Assembly: GCA_934140005.1 (NCBI GenBank)
Contig: CAKPBB010000001.1
Coordinates: forward strand, 62,001 to 126,000
Source of the DNA: an uncultured Clostridia bacterium
GTDB taxonomy: Bacteria > Bacillota > Clostridia > TANB77 > CAG-508
Reading direction: 5' to 3'
Length of the DNA: 64,000 bases
The notes below the pieces were generated by a model, which was given only the letters and a program-made list of their open reading frames with translations, searched no databases and had not been told where the DNA came from. A program made the position numbers and the translations under genes. Positions within the stretch are counted from its first letter, which is position 1; each line of letters opens with the position of its first letter. Positions 47,642 to 57,885 of this stretch are shown piece after piece.

Positions 47642-47811
47642 AAATTAAACCTCCTTTTTATAATATTTCCTATATATGATAAAATATGATACAACAAAAG
47701 ATTAAAAAAGTCAATAGTCTATCTAACTATATCATATAGTTTTGAAAACCAGATAAATAATGTTGCATAAATATTTTCATAAAGAATATAGTGTACAAGG
47801 AGGTACGAATT

Positions 47812-48351
47812 ATGCAAAAAAAGTTATTTATTATAGGAATAATTGCTGTAATTATATTGGTAATAGTTATAGGAATTGTAATTTATTTTAATCAAACAGA
47901 TGAAACATATACACCAGAAAAGGAAATTGAAAATGTAGATTTAAGAAAGACAATAATAAGTTTATATTTTCAAGATAAAGAGAGCAAAAGTTTAAAAATA
48001 GAAACAAGGCTAATTGATTCAAAGAATTTACTAAAAACACCATATAAAACATTAGTAGAAATGTTGATAAAAGGTCCAGAAAATAATATGTTTGAAACTA
48101 TAATACCAAATGATACGAGAGTTATTTCTGCTGAATTACAAAGTAGTTGTGTAGTATTAAATTTATCTAAAGAATTTTTAAATAATAGTGGAGACTCTAT
48201 ACAAAAGAGTAATTCAATTTATCAAATTGTAAATACATTAACAGAACTAAAGGAAGTTAGTAGTGTTAAATTCTTAATTGAAGGCGAAGAAAGTGATGGA
48301 TTTACACAAGATGGAATTTCACTTAAGAATGAATTTGTACCAATTGTGTAG
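47812..48351 (+). CDS. GerMN-domain lipoprotein-like or membrane-anchored protein
   Basis: The protein has 179 residues from the ATG at 47812, which has AAGGAGGT 8 bases upstream. One membrane helix (about 4-25) precedes a GerMN domain: YFQDKESKSLKIETRLI, TLVEMLIKGPE, LKEVSSVKFLIEGE. GerM proteins act at the engulfment septum during sporulation and in germination. The spmA-spmB genes follow 1.7 kb downstream. Confidence 0.8.
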   Translation: MQKKLFIIGIIAVIILVIVIGIVIYFNQTDETYTPEKEIENVDLRKTIISLYFQDKESKSLKIETRLIDSKNLLKTPYKTLVEMLIKGPENNMFETIIPNDTRVISAELQSSCVVLNLSKEFLNNSGDSIQKSNSIYQIVNTLTELKEVSSVKFLIEGEESDGFTQDGISLKNEFVPIV

Positions 48352-48434
48352 AATAAATCTTGTTTTTGTGGTATAGTATATAGGCTGGTATATAAATTAT
48401 CAGCCTTATAAAATAAATTAGAAAGGCAATAAAT

Positions 48435-49196
48435 ATGCAAAATAATAAAAAAATTGAGCCTGATTTATTAGAAAATGAAAGAATAGATGATTTAGAATTT
48501 GAAAATTTAAAAATAATACAAAATACAACTGGGTTCTGTTTTGGAATTGATAGTGTTTTATTATCTGATTTTGCAAAAGAAGTAAAAAACGATAGTAAAG
48601 TAATGGATATTGGCACAGGAACTGGAATAATATCTATTTTACTTAGCAAAAAGGCAAATATTAAAAAAATTTATGGTATTGAAATTCAACAAGAAGTTGC
48701 AAATATGGCAGAAAGAAGTGTTAAATTAAATAATTTAGAAGATAAAATATCAATAATAAATACAAATATTAAAGATATTTTTGATAAATTCGAACCAAAT
48801 ACTTTTGATGTGATTGTTACTAATCCACCATATATGAAGTTAAACACAGGTGCTAAAAGTGATGAAATTAAAAAGTTAATTTCAAGACATGAAGTAGAAT
48901 GCAATTTAGAAGATATAATTAAGATTAGTTATAAATTATTAAAAAGCAGGGGAGAATTTTATATGGTCCATAGAGCTGAAAGAATTGTAGACATTTTATA
49001 TTTAATGAGAAAATATAAATTAGAACCAAAAAAAATAAGATTTATTCAATCTAAAGTTAATAAAGAGCCTAATCTTTTACTAATAAAGGGAGTAAAAGAT
49101 GCAGGAAACCAATTAAAAATAGAAAGACCATTAGTTGTATATAATGAAGATGGAAGTTATACTAATGAAATATTAGAAATATATCATAAAAAATAA
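48435..49196 (+). CDS. tRNA1(Val) A37 N6-methyltransferase family protein
   Basis: The protein has 253 residues. The SAM motif is VMDIGTGTGIISILLSKK, and the catalytic motif NPPY appears in VIVTNPPYMK. QNTTGFCFGIDSVLLSDFA at the N-terminus is the TrmN6/YabB hallmark. It is 13 bases before rsmI, the conserved yabB-yazA-yabC order of Firmicutes without yazA. Confidence 0.88.
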   Translation: MQNNKKIEPDLLENERIDDLEFENLKIIQNTTGFCFGIDSVLLSDFAKEVKNDSKVMDIGTGTGIISILLSKKANIKKIYGIEIQQEVANMAERSVKLNNLEDKISIINTNIKDIFDKFEPNTFDVIVTNPPYMKLNTGAKSDEIKKLISRHEVECNLEDIIKISYKLLKSRGEFYMVHRAERIVDILYLMRKYKLEPKKIRFIQSKVNKEPNLLLIKGVKDAGNQLKIERPLVVYNEDGSYTNEILEIYHKK

Positions 49197-49209
49197 AAGG
49201 AGAAGTAAG

Positions 49210-50043
49210 ATGTCTGGAAAATTATATTTAGTTGCAACCCCAATAGGAAATTTAGAAGATATCACAATTAGAGCTTTAAATGTCTTAAAAAATGTTGATT
49301 TAATTGCAGCAGAAGATACAAGACATACATTAGGATTACTTAATCATTTTGAAATAAATAAACCACTTATAAGTTACTATAAAGAAACTGAAAAAAAGAA
49401 AAGTCCGATACTAATAGAAAAATTATTAAATGGAACAAATATTGCTCTTGTTTCAGATGCTGGGACACCTGGAATATCAGACCCCGGAGAGGAAATTGTA
49501 AAAGAAGCTATAAAAAATAATATAGATATTATTCCAATACCTGGAGCATGCGCGTTTGTTAATGCTTTGATTTCTTCTGGTATGAATACAAAAGAATTTT
49601 CATTTATTGGTTTTTTATCTGCTAATAAAAAAGAAAGAAAAGACAAGCTCGAAGAAATTAAATATGAAACAAGAACGCTTATATTTTATGAAGCACCACA
49701 TAAATTAAAAACAACACTTGAGAGTATGTTAGAAGTATTAGGAGATAGAAAAATTGTATTAGCGAGAGAACTTACAAAAATACATGAAGAATTTATAAGA
49801 GGAAACTTATCCACAATTGTTGAACAATTTGTGGATATCAGAGGAGAATTTGTAATTATATTAGAAGGAAATTCTATTTCAAAACAGGAAAAAGAAATTT
49901 TAGATTTAAATAGTTTATCTATGGACGAGCATTATAAATTCTATGAAAATCAAGGTTTGGATAAAAAAGAAATCATAAAGAAAATAGCTAAAGATAGAAA
50001 TATAAATAAAAATGAAGTTTATCAACATTTTATTAACAAATAG
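49210..50043 (+). CDS. rsmI: 16S rRNA (cytidine1402-2'-O) methyltransferase RsmI
   Basis: The protein has 277 residues. LYLVATPIGNLEDITIRAL, AAEDTRHTLGLLNHF, SDAGTPGISDPGE and IPGACAFVNALISSG are the RsmI signatures. It methylates C1402 in the decoding centre of the 16S rRNA. The RsmI HTH tail is present at the end (KKEIIKKIAKDRNINKNEVY). Confidence 0.96.
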   Translation: MSGKLYLVATPIGNLEDITIRALNVLKNVDLIAAEDTRHTLGLLNHFEINKPLISYYKETEKKKSPILIEKLLNGTNIALVSDAGTPGISDPGEEIVKEAIKNNIDIIPIPGACAFVNALISSGMNTKEFSFIGFLSANKKERKDKLEEIKYETRTLIFYEAPHKLKTTLESMLEVLGDRKIVLARELTKIHEEFIRGNLSTIVEQFVDIRGEFVIILEGNSISKQEKEILDLNSLSMDEHYKFYENQGLDKKEIIKKIAKDRNINKNEVYQHFINK

Positions 50044-50091
50044 AAAATCATAATATAAGAAAAACACCATATAATTTATCGAGGTAGAACA

Positions 50092-50680
50092 ATGTTAAAT
50101 TATATTTGGTGTTTTTTTATTTTGTCTGCAGTGGGATTTGGAATATTAAATGGGAATTTTCTTGAAGTAAATGATTCAATATTTTCATCAATTAAAAATA
50201 CAATAGAGTTATGTATTAGTTTGTTACGGTGCAATGTGCTTTTGGAGTGGCATTATGAATATTGTTATAAATACAAGTATAAAAGACAAATTGAAAAAAG
50301 CAATAAAACCATTAAACTGTTTTTTATTTCCAAAGTTAAATAAAGAAGAAAAAGCATACCAGTTTATTTCAATAAATATGATAACAAATTTATTAGGAAT
50401 TGGAAATGCTGCAACACCAGCGGGACTGCAGGCAATGGAACTTTTAAATAAAGATTGTAATAACAAAAAAGAATTATCAGATGATATGATAATGTTTATG
50501 GCTATAAATACAGCATCTTTGCAAATGATACCTACAAATGTGATTGCTATTAGAACTAGTTTAAATTCAACAAATGCAGGAGGAATTATATTTGGAGTAT
50601 GGTTTTGTAGTATTATTACTTTTGTATCTATTGTATTGCTTGCAAAAATATATTTAATTTTAAGAAAAAGGAAAAGATAG
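50092..50680 (+). CDS. spmA: Spore maturation protein A with +1 frameshift at CGG
   Basis: The corrected protein has 195 residues and three to four membrane helices of the nucleoside-recognition (Gate) family. The zero frame ends ELCISLL-R and then leaves the family. Skipping one C (50227) gives ELCISLLGAMCFWSGIM, the conserved SpmA segment, followed by NMITNLLGIGNAATPAGLQAM and a normal C-terminus. SpmA and SpmB act in the mother cell to dehydrate the spore core. The stop is 1 base before spmB, so translation of the end should drive spmB. The break could be a lesion or a programmed shift; spmB itself is intact. Confidence 0.85.
50218..50238 (+). other. CGG +1 frameshift site 3 (spmA)
   Basis: The zero frame reads TTG TTA CGG TGC AAT. 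Removing the C at 50227 gives TTG TTA GGT GCA ATG, that is LLGAM. This has the same signature (C before GGN of a conserved Gly) as the sites at 971 and 18043. Confidence 0.85.
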
Positions 50681-50681
50681 T

Positions 50682-51215
50682 ATGAGCTTTATAATGTACT
50701 TAAGCAAAGTGATTACACCAATATTGTTAACATTAGTTGTATTATATGGAATAATTGAAAGAAAAAATGTTTTTGAACTTTTTACAAAAGGAATTATTGA
50801 TGGAGCAAATACTGTTAAAAATTTATTTCCGACATTATTTGCATTACTAATAGCTGTTTCAATGCTGTATAGCTCTGGAATTACAAATTTTTTATCTAAT
50901 ATACTAATTAAATTTTTTCCTATATTAAGAGAATTTGAAAAAATATTACCATTTGTACTCTTAAGACCAATATCTGGTAGTAGTTCGACTGCAATTGGAA
51001 CTAATTTAATGAAAAACTATGGTGTTGATAGTGATATTGGAATTTTGATTTCACTAATAATGGGTTCAACCGAAACAACCATTTATGTTGTATCTTTGTA
51101 TGGCTCAAAAGTAGGAAAAAGAAATTTAAAACCAGCTTTGATATTAGGCTTAATGGGAGATTGTATTTGTGTAATATCTGCTATAATTTATTTTAAATAT
51201 ATAAAAATTTTTTAA
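50682..51215 (+). CDS. spmB: Spore maturation protein B
   Basis: The protein has 177 residues. LFPTLFALLIAVSMLYSSG, LRPISGSSSTAIGTNLM and IMGSTETTIYVVSLYGSKVG are the SpmB signature segments. It is intact and directly follows spmA. A bidirectional hairpin (AAGAAGATA and TATCTTCTT, 51220-51266) separates it from the convergent walJ gene. Confidence 0.93.
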   Translation: MSFIMYLSKVITPILLTLVVLYGIIERKNVFELFTKGIIDGANTVKNLFPTLFALLIAVSMLYSSGITNFLSNILIKFFPILREFEKILPFVLLRPISGSSSTAIGTNLMKNYGVDSDIGILISLIMGSTETTIYVVSLYGSKVGKRNLKPALILGLMGDCICVISAIIYFKYIKIF

Positions 51216-51219
51216 AATA

Positions 51220-51266
51220 AAAGAAGATAGGTTTATACTATATTTATAATATAAATTTATCTTCTT
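51220..51266. terminator. Bidirectional terminator between spmB and walJ
   Basis: AAAAGAAGATA and TATCTTCTTAAAA form the stem of a hairpin between two convergent genes. Confidence 0.75.
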
Positions 51267-51274
51267 AAAAACAT

Positions 51275-52063
51275 TTATAATTCTATTATTTGACTTGGTT
51301 CGTTCCTTTTTGCGACACTCAATGATATTTCATTAGTATCAATATTTTGGCTCATTAGTTCTTCAACAACAGTTTGATATGCTAACTCTGGGAAATTATT
51401 TTCTTTACTTAAATGACCAAGCATAACTGTTTGTAAGTCATTAGGAATTAGATGACCAATAGTTTTTCCTGCAGTAGAATTTGATAAATGACCATTTGGA
51501 CCAGCAATTCTTTGTTTTAATATGTATGGATATTTTGAAACTCTTAAAATTTCTGGATCATAATTTGATTCTAAAAGTATGAATGAACTTCCTTTTAAAT
51601 TTTCAAGAATTATATTATCCATATGTCCTAAATCTGTTGCAATACTTAGCTTTTTCTTTCCAGAATATATATTAAAGCCACAAGGATTTGCAGCATCATG
51701 CGGAGTTGAAAAAGGGTGTATAAGTAAATTTCCAACTTCAAAATCATTATCATTTTCAAATGTTTTTTGATTTGAAATATTTATTTTTTGAGCTTGTGTT
51801 TGCATTGCTTGCCAGGTCTCAAAATTAGCATAAACAGGTATATCATATTTTTTTGAAATCAGTCCTAAACTTTGAATATGGTCTGAATGTTCATGAGTAA
51901 CTAAAATAGCATCTATATCTGTTATATCTTTTCCAATTGTTGAAAGGCCTTCACAAACTTTTTTTCCACTCGTTCCACAGTCTACTAAAATTTTTGTTGA
52001 TTGTGTTTCAACAAAAAGGCAGTTACCAGAACTGCCACTATATAAACTACAAAAATTTAGCAT
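51275..52063 (-). CDS. walJ: MBL-fold metallohydrolase, YycJ/WalJ family
   Basis: The protein has 262 residues. LYSGSSGNCLFVE and the metal-binding HEHSDH motif (LVTHEHSDHIQSLGL) are present, with later FSTPHDAANPCGFNI and IATDLGHMD. WalJ-type enzymes are 5'-3' exonucleases linked to DNA replication and repair. It overlaps murA by 7 bases. Usually it is near walRK; here it is in an operon with murA. Confidence 0.88.
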   Translation of the reverse strand: MLNFCSLYSGSSGNCLFVETQSTKILVDCGTSGKKVCEGLSTIGKDITDIDAILVTHEHSDHIQSLGLISKKYDIPVYANFETWQAMQTQAQKINISNQKTFENDNDFEVGNLLIHPFSTPHDAANPCGFNIYSGKKKLSIATDLGHMDNIILENLKGSSFILLESNYDPEILRVSKYPYILKQRIAGPNGHLSNSTAGKTIGHLIPNDLQTVMLGHLSKENNFPELAYQTVVEELMSQNIDTNEISLSVAKRNEPSQIIEL

Positions 52064-53337
52064 AATTTCATTTCCTCTTCAGCTTTTACTCTTTCAATAT
52101 GAGCACCTAAATTTTTGAATTTTTCTTCAATATTTTCATAGCCACGGTCAATGTGGTCTAAATTGTAAATTTCAGTAGTACCTTCTGCTGAAATTCCGGC
52201 AATAATTAAAGCAGCTCCAGCTCTTAAATCTGTTGCATAAACAGGAGCACCAGTTAAACCTTCAACTCCTTCAAATACAGCAGTTTTACCAGAAGCTGTA
52301 ATTTTTGCACCCATTTTATTAAGTTCAGCTGTATATTGGAAACGAGATTCCCAAATACTTTCATTTATAATACTTGTACCATTAGCTAAAGATAAAACAA
52401 CACCCATTTGAGGTTGCAAATCTGTTGGAAAACCAGGATATGGTAAAGTTTTAATTGTAGCTTTGTGAGGTCTTTCATCACACCAAACACGCAAATGGTC
52501 ACCATTTGCATCTACTTTACCACCAATTTCAATAATTTTAGCTGTTATAGATTCCAAGTGTTTTGTTATACAATTTTTAATTGTTACATCACCTTTTGAA
52601 GCAACAGCAGCAAGCATAAAAGTTCCAGCTTCAATTTGGTCTGGTACAACAGAATATGTAGCATTACCTTTTAGTTCTTTTACACCGTTAATTTTAATCA
52701 TATCTGTACCAGCACCACGAATATCAGCACCCATAGTGTTTAAAAAGTTTGCAACATCAACGATATGAGGTTCTTTAGCAGCATTATCAATAATTGTAGT
52801 ACCTTCAGCTAAAACACTTGCAAGCATAACATTTATAGTTGCTCCAACAGAAACTATATCCATATATATAGATGTACCAACTAGTTTATCAGTTGATGCT
52901 GTGATATTTCCTTGAGAAACATCAACTTTAGCGCCAAGAGCTTCAAAACCTTTTATATGTTGATCAATAGGTCTTTGACCTAAATTACATCCACCAGGAA
53001 TACCAACTTGAGCTTTATGACATCTGCCAAGAAGAGCCCCTATTAAATAATAAGAAGCTCTAAACTTTCTTGTTACCTCTAATGGTGCATTACAACAATT
53101 TATATTTCTAGTATCAATAGTAACTTCGTTTTTTGTGTTCCAAGTAACTTTTGCACCTAAATCTTTTAATATATCACAATATAATTTTACATCACTTATG
53201 TTAGGAAGGTTATCAATTGTGCAAATTCCATTTATCAATAAAGTAGCTGGAATTATTGCAACAGCGGCGTTTTTTGCACCACTAATTATAACTTCACCTT
53301 TTAACGGAGTTTTTCCTGTAATAACTAATTTTTCCAA
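52057..53337 (-). CDS. murA: UDP-N-acetylglucosamine 1-carboxyvinyltransferase
   Basis: The protein has 426 residues from a TTG at 53337, preceded by GGGGGT at 7 bases; an ATG at 53352 would lie on the ribosome site itself. SGAKNAAVAIIPATLL, the fosfomycin-target Cys in GRCHKAQVGIPGGCNLG-like context, and TDLQPQMGVVLSLANGTS are characteristic. It catalyses the first committed step of peptidoglycan synthesis. It is co-transcribed with walJ. Confidence 0.95.
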   Translation of the reverse strand: MEKLVITGKTPLKGEVIISGAKNAAVAIIPATLLINGICTIDNLPNISDVKLYCDILKDLGAKVTWNTKNEVTIDTRNINCCNAPLEVTRKFRASYYLIGALLGRCHKAQVGIPGGCNLGQRPIDQHIKGFEALGAKVDVSQGNITASTDKLVGTSIYMDIVSVGATINVMLASVLAEGTTIIDNAAKEPHIVDVANFLNTMGADIRGAGTDMIKINGVKELKGNATYSVVPDQIEAGTFMLAAVASKGDVTIKNCITKHLESITAKIIEIGGKVDANGDHLRVWCDERPHKATIKTLPYPGFPTDLQPQMGVVLSLANGTSIINESIWESRFQYTAELNKMGAKITASGKTAVFEGVEGLTGAPVYATDLRAGAALIIAGISAEGTTEIYNLDHIDRGYENIEEKFKNLGAHIERVKAEEEMKLC

Positions 53338-53440
53338 AATAAATACCCCCATTTATATTATATGAATTAAAAAACTCATAAAAAGACATTATATTCATTG
53401 CAACTATATCATAAAGTTATTTTTTTTACAATACATTTTT

Positions 53441-54094
53441 CTAATTTTTAAAAGCCATTAAAATATTGTTTTTTTCTAATTTTTTATTTATTATTTCTAC
53501 AATTTTGAACTTGAATTTCATTGCCTCAGAATCGCTTGTTATCAAGGAATAATCCTCTGAATCTAAATTTTCTTTTAATGTTTCAGCATCTTCATCTTCA
53601 ACTACACCGGATGAAACATCAACAAAGCAAAGAGGTGGAAATAAACTACACCACCAATTTTTTCCTTCAGCATTTCCTATTTTTATACGAAGTGCATCAT
53701 ATTGACCAGCTGGAAGTGAAATATTGGCATAATTTTTAGTTGGAAAATAAAAATTTCCTATTTCAATATTCACAGTATAATTGTAACCATTTTCTTGAAT
53801 AACTTTTTCGGCAATTTGTTTAAGCTCTGCTAGATGATTTTGACAATAAGATATAACATTTTCTTTTGAAGATGAATTTTCATTGGAATTTTTCATATAT
53901 TCTATTATGGCATCACGAACTCTTAATTTTAGTTGTTGGTCTGAATCAGAATCACTGTTAGCAATAATATGAAGCCTAAACACATTTGAGCTTAAATTGT
54001 TAAAAACACTTCCAGCATAAGTTGTCATACATATAAGTAAAAAAGATATAAATAATATAACTATTAAGGTAAATTTTTTCAAAAAACTTCTCAT
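53441..54094 (-). CDS. spoIIR: Stage II sporulation protein R
   Basis: The protein has 217 residues from the ATG at 54094, which has AGGAG 6 bases upstream. A signal peptide (about 1-28) precedes the SpoIIR domain: NVFRLHIIANSDSDSDQQ, LKLRVRDAI, GQYDALRIKIGNAEGKNWWC and SLFPPLCF. SpoIIR is made in the forespore and triggers SpoIIGA to process pro-sigma E. It confirms that the organism is a spore-former. Confidence 0.93.
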   Translation of the reverse strand: MRSFLKKFTLIVILFISFLLICMTTYAGSVFNNLSSNVFRLHIIANSDSDSDQQLKLRVRDAIIEYMKNSNENSSSKENVISYCQNHLAELKQIAEKVIQENGYNYTVNIEIGNFYFPTKNYANISLPAGQYDALRIKIGNAEGKNWWCSLFPPLCFVDVSSGVVEDEDAETLKENLDSEDYSLITSDSEAMKFKFKIVEIINKKLEKNNILMAFKN

Positions 54095-54254
54095 ATAATC
54101 TCCTAAAAATGTAATAATAAACAATAATTTCTATAAATTTCATTATGAACCAAAAAATGAATTTTATACATGTCGAAAAAGAAAATACGAATTGAATTGA
54201 CCAGTAAAAGTTCAAATGATAAAATTCTAATATCAAATATATGGAGGGTATGAA

Positions 54255-54707
54255 ATGAAAAAAATGTGTTGTTTTTATGCAAGTGAAGACCATTTGGCAA
54301 GTATCCTTTTACCATATATAAATGAAAAAACACAAGAAAACCAAAATGTAGTAACAATATTAGAAAAAAATATTGGTAAAAGCATAAAGAATTTAAGAAG
54401 GATAATGAATATTCCAAAAGAAAATTGGAAAAAAATTGAAAATTCATTTAATAATAATGAAAAATTTGATGAGGAGACAATTGTAATTATAGGCGGAAGT
54501 AATGAATTTATAGAAAAGACAAAAGTGAATTTTCAAAATTCTAAAATTCTAATTTGTTGCTATAAATTTTTACAAGATATGAAATATATTGAAAAGGTAT
54601 TAGAAGAAAATGATAATTTGCTTACAACAGAGGGGGCAAAGCCTATTTCAGATTTGTTTACAAATATTCCAAAGAAAAGTTACACAGAAATCACAATTTT
54701 GAAATAA
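54255..54707 (+). CDS. Uncharacterised small cytosolic protein
   Basis: The protein has 150 residues. The start KMCCFYASEDHLASILLPYI and the pattern of alternating strands and helices (FDEETIVIIGGSNEFIEK, ILICCYKFLQDM) suggest a small Rossmann-like fold. TATGGAGGG precedes the ATG. The conserved-looking cysteines are at 5, 6 and about 111-112. No family was recognised; it lies alone between spoIIR (divergent) and the sugar nucleotide gene. Confidence 0.65.
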   Translation: MKKMCCFYASEDHLASILLPYINEKTQENQNVVTILEKNIGKSIKNLRRIMNIPKENWKKIENSFNNNEKFDEETIVIIGGSNEFIEKTKVNFQNSKILICCYKFLQDMKYIEKVLEENDNLLTTEGAKPISDLFTNIPKKSYTEITILK

Positions 54708-54853
54708 AATGCGTATATCAATTAGTACAAACTCTAGAAAACCTTTAGCCGTAATAAGAAAAAAGAAAAGATGTTGACTTCATATTTAAATTGTTATAAG
54801 ATATACTAAAAATTCAAAGAGTTCTACAAATATAGAAAGGAGCTTTTATAAAA

Positions 54854-57814
54854 ATGAATGAAGAATTACAAAAAGTAAAGGAAAAATTAAAAAAATATCA
54901 TCAAGAACATTTACTAATGAAGTATGATGAAAAAACAGAAGAAGAAAAAAAGGAATTATTAAATCAAATTGAAAATATAGACTTCGATTTAATGAACGAA
55001 CTATATGAACAAGCTACAAAGCCTGTTGATTTAAAAAAAGATTTAATAGAACCAATTGAGCATGTTGATAAATCAAAATTAACAGCTGCAGAAAAAGAAA
55101 TGTATGAGAAAAAAGGTATAGAAGCAATAAAATATAATAAATTAGCTGTTGTAACAATGGCTGGTGGACAAGGAACAAGACTTGGACATAAAGGACCAAA
55201 AGGAACTTTTGATTTTGGATTAGAAAGTCATAAATCAATTTTCGAAGCACTTTGTGATACTTTCAAAGATGCACAAAAGAAATATGATACAGTTGTACCA
55301 TGGTATATAATGACAAGTAGAGAAAATAATGATGCTACTGTAGATTTCTTTGAAAAACATAGTTATTTTGGATATCCAAAAGAAGCAATTCACTTCTTTA
55401 AACAAGGTGAATTACCAATGATTGGAACAGATGGAAAAATATTATTAACAGAAAATGGAATGGTAAAATTAGCTGCAAATGGACATGGTGGAACTCTTCA
55501 ATCAATGGACAAATGTGGTGTAATTGAAGAAATGAAGAAAAATGGAATTGAATGGGTATTTATTAGTGGTGTAGATAATGTTTTAGTAAAACCAATTGAT
55601 CCACTTTTAATTGGTATGTCAATTCATAATAAAGTTTTAGGTTCTGTAAAATCAATAGAAAAAACAGATCCAAAAGAAAAAGTTGGTGTATTCTGTAGAA
55701 AAAATAAAAAAGTAGGTGTTGTTGAATATACTGAAATTTCTGAAGAAATGGCTAGCTTAAGAGATGATGACAGATCTTTAGTTTATGGAGATGCAAATGC
55801 TATATTCCATTTATATAATATTAAAGGATTAGAGAAAGTTTGCAAATTAAAACTTCCATATCATACAGCTTTCAAAAAAGCAAATTATTTAGGTGAAGAT
55901 GGAAAAGTTGTAGAAGCTACAAAACCAAATGCATATAAATTTGAAATGTTTATATTTGACTCTTATGAAATGCTAGATGATGTTGTAGTTTTAAGAGTAA
56001 AAAGAGAAGAAGAATTTGCCCCAATAAAAAATGCAGAAGGTGCAGATAGTCCAGAAACAGCAAGAAAATTATATAGAGATTATTTCAATAAAGTTGAAAG
56101 AATGAAAAAATATCAAGATTGGTGCACAAATCCAATTTTTGATGAAGAAACTAGAAAAGAACTTTTAACAATTGCTGGTGATGAAGAAGAAATTAAAGAT
56201 AGATTTTATAAAGATTTGGAATTCGGAACAGCAGGATTAAGAGGAGTTATTGGAAATGGTACAAATAGAATGAATATTTATACTGTTACAAAAGCTACTC
56301 AAGGTTTAGCAAATTATATTTTAAAAATGGGAACAGAAAATAAGGGTGTAGCAATTGCTTATGATTCTAGAAACATGTCACCTGAATTTGCTCAAAAAAC
56401 AGCATTATGCTTTAATGCAAATGGAATCAAAACATTTATATTTGATTCTTTGAGACCAGTTCCAGAATTATCTTTTGCAGTTAGAGAATTAGGCTGTACA
56501 GCAGGTGTTATGATTACTGCAAGCCATAATCCACCAGAATATAATGGATACAAAGTATATTGGGAAGATGGAGCTCAAATTGTTAGCCCAACAGATAAAG
56601 AAATTATAAGCGAAGTTAATAAAGTAAAAGATTATTCTTTAGTAAGAGGAACTACTTTAGAAGAAGCTAAAAAATTAAGACTATATAATGTTATAGGAAA
56701 AGCTATGGATAAATTATATTTGGAAGCAATAAAGAAACAAGTATTAAATCCAGATGTAATTAAAGAAGAAAGTGATTTAAAAATAGTTTATACACCACTT
56801 CATGGAACAGGAAATGTACCAGTTCAAACAGTATTAGACAGTTTAGGATTTAAAAATGTTTATGTAGTTCCAGAACAAGAATTACCTAATGGAAGTTTCC
56901 CAACAGTTGATTATCCAAACCCAGAAGACCCAAAAGCTTTTGATTTAGCTTTAAAACTAGCTAAAAAAGTTGATGCTGATGTTGTTCTTGCAACAGACCC
57001 AGATGCTGATAGATTAGGTGTTTATGCAAAAGATTCAAAAACAGGTGAATATAAATCATTTACAGGAAATATGTCAGGATTATTGATTGCTGAATATGTA
57101 CTTTCTCAAAAGAAAGCTAAAAAATTATTACCAAAGAACGGTGCTTTAGTTTCAACAATAGTATCATCAAATTTAGCAATCGCAATAGCAAAAGAATATA
57201 AAATTGATTTTATAGAAGTATTAACAGGATTCAAATATATTGGTGAACAAATAAGAAATTTTGAAGCAACAGGAAGCCATGAATATTTATTTGGATTTGA
57301 AGAAAGTTATGGTTGCTTAGTAGGAACTCATGCAAGAGATAAGGATGCTATAACAGCTGTTATGATGCTTTGCGAAGCTGCAGCTTACTATAAAAAACAT
57401 GGTTTAACTTTATGGGATCAAATGATTAAAATTTATGAAAAATATGGATTCTATAAAGAAGGAATTTCAACAATAACTTTAAAAGGTGCTGATGGAGCAC
57501 AAAAAATACAAGAATTGATGAATAAAATAAGAAATAATCCACCAAAGAAATTGGGAGATTATAAAGTATTAAGCTTTAGAGATTATAAAACAGGCAAAAT
57601 AATAGATTATTCAACAGGTAAAGAATCAGAAACAGGTTTACCTACATCAAATGTTTTATATTACGATTTAGATGATAACAGCTGGTGTTGTGTAAGACCA
57701 TCTGGAACAGAACCAAAAGTTAAGTTCTATATGGGTGTAAAAGGCAAATCTATGGAAGATGCAGAAAAGAAATTGAATAATTTAAAAACAGCTATGTTAG
57801 CCTTAAATGAATAA
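54854..57814 (+). CDS. Bifunctional UDP-sugar pyrophosphorylase - phosphoglucomutase fusion
   Basis: The protein has 986 residues. Residues 1-410 form a UDPGP/UAP1-type nucleotidyltransferase with TMAGGQGTRLGHKGPKGTFD and DNVLVKPIDPLLIG. Residues 425-986 form an alpha-D-phosphohexomutase: it starts YQDWCTNPIFDEETRKEL, has the phosphoserine loop TASHNPPEYNGYK, the metal loop DPDADRLGV, the sugar loop FGFEESYG and the phosphate loop RPSGTEPKVK. One chain could thus convert a hexose 6-phosphate to a UDP-sugar. Sugar specificity (glucose or GlcNAc) is not determined. A TTGACT-type promoter lies at about 54775. Confidence 0.88.
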   Translation: MNEELQKVKEKLKKYHQEHLLMKYDEKTEEEKKELLNQIENIDFDLMNELYEQATKPVDLKKDLIEPIEHVDKSKLTAAEKEMYEKKGIEAIKYNKLAVVTMAGGQGTRLGHKGPKGTFDFGLESHKSIFEALCDTFKDAQKKYDTVVPWYIMTSRENNDATVDFFEKHSYFGYPKEAIHFFKQGELPMIGTDGKILLTENGMVKLAANGHGGTLQSMDKCGVIEEMKKNGIEWVFISGVDNVLVKPIDPLLIGMSIHNKVLGSVKSIEKTDPKEKVGVFCRKNKKVGVVEYTEISEEMASLRDDDRSLVYGDANAIFHLYNIKGLEKVCKLKLPYHTAFKKANYLGEDGKVVEATKPNAYKFEMFIFDSYEMLDDVVVLRVKREEEFAPIKNAEGADSPETARKLYRDYFNKVERMKKYQDWCTNPIFDEETRKELLTIAGDEEEIKDRFYKDLEFGTAGLRGVIGNGTNRMNIYTVTKATQGLANYILKMGTENKGVAIAYDSRNMSPEFAQKTALCFNANGIKTFIFDSLRPVPELSFAVRELGCTAGVMITASHNPPEYNGYKVYWEDGAQIVSPTDKEIISEVNKVKDYSLVRGTTLEEAKKLRLYNVIGKAMDKLYLEAIKKQVLNPDVIKEESDLKIVYTPLHGTGNVPVQTVLDSLGFKNVYVVPEQELPNGSFPTVDYPNPEDPKAFDLALKLAKKVDADVVLATDPDADRLGVYAKDSKTGEYKSFTGNMSGLLIAEYVLSQKKAKKLLPKNGALVSTIVSSNLAIAIAKEYKIDFIEVLTGFKYIGEQIRNFEATGSHEYLFGFEESYGCLVGTHARDKDAITAVMMLCEAAAYYKKHGLTLWDQMIKIYEKYGFYKEGISTITLKGADGAQKIQELMNKIRNNPPKKLGDYKVLSFRDYKTGKIIDYSTGKESETGLPTSNVLYYDLDDNSWCCVRPSGTEPKVKFYMGVKGKSMEDAEKKLNNLKTAMLALNE

Positions 57815-57847
57815 AATGTATTTTGTAAAGTAAAATATATATTGGAA

Positions 57848-57885
57848 TGAAAACTGTTGTGTAGAAATATGCAACAGTTTTTTGT
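57848..57885 (+). terminator. Terminator of the pyrophosphorylase-mutase gene
   Basis: AAAACTGTTG and CAACAGTTTTTT form a strong stem with a T-tail. Confidence 0.85.
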
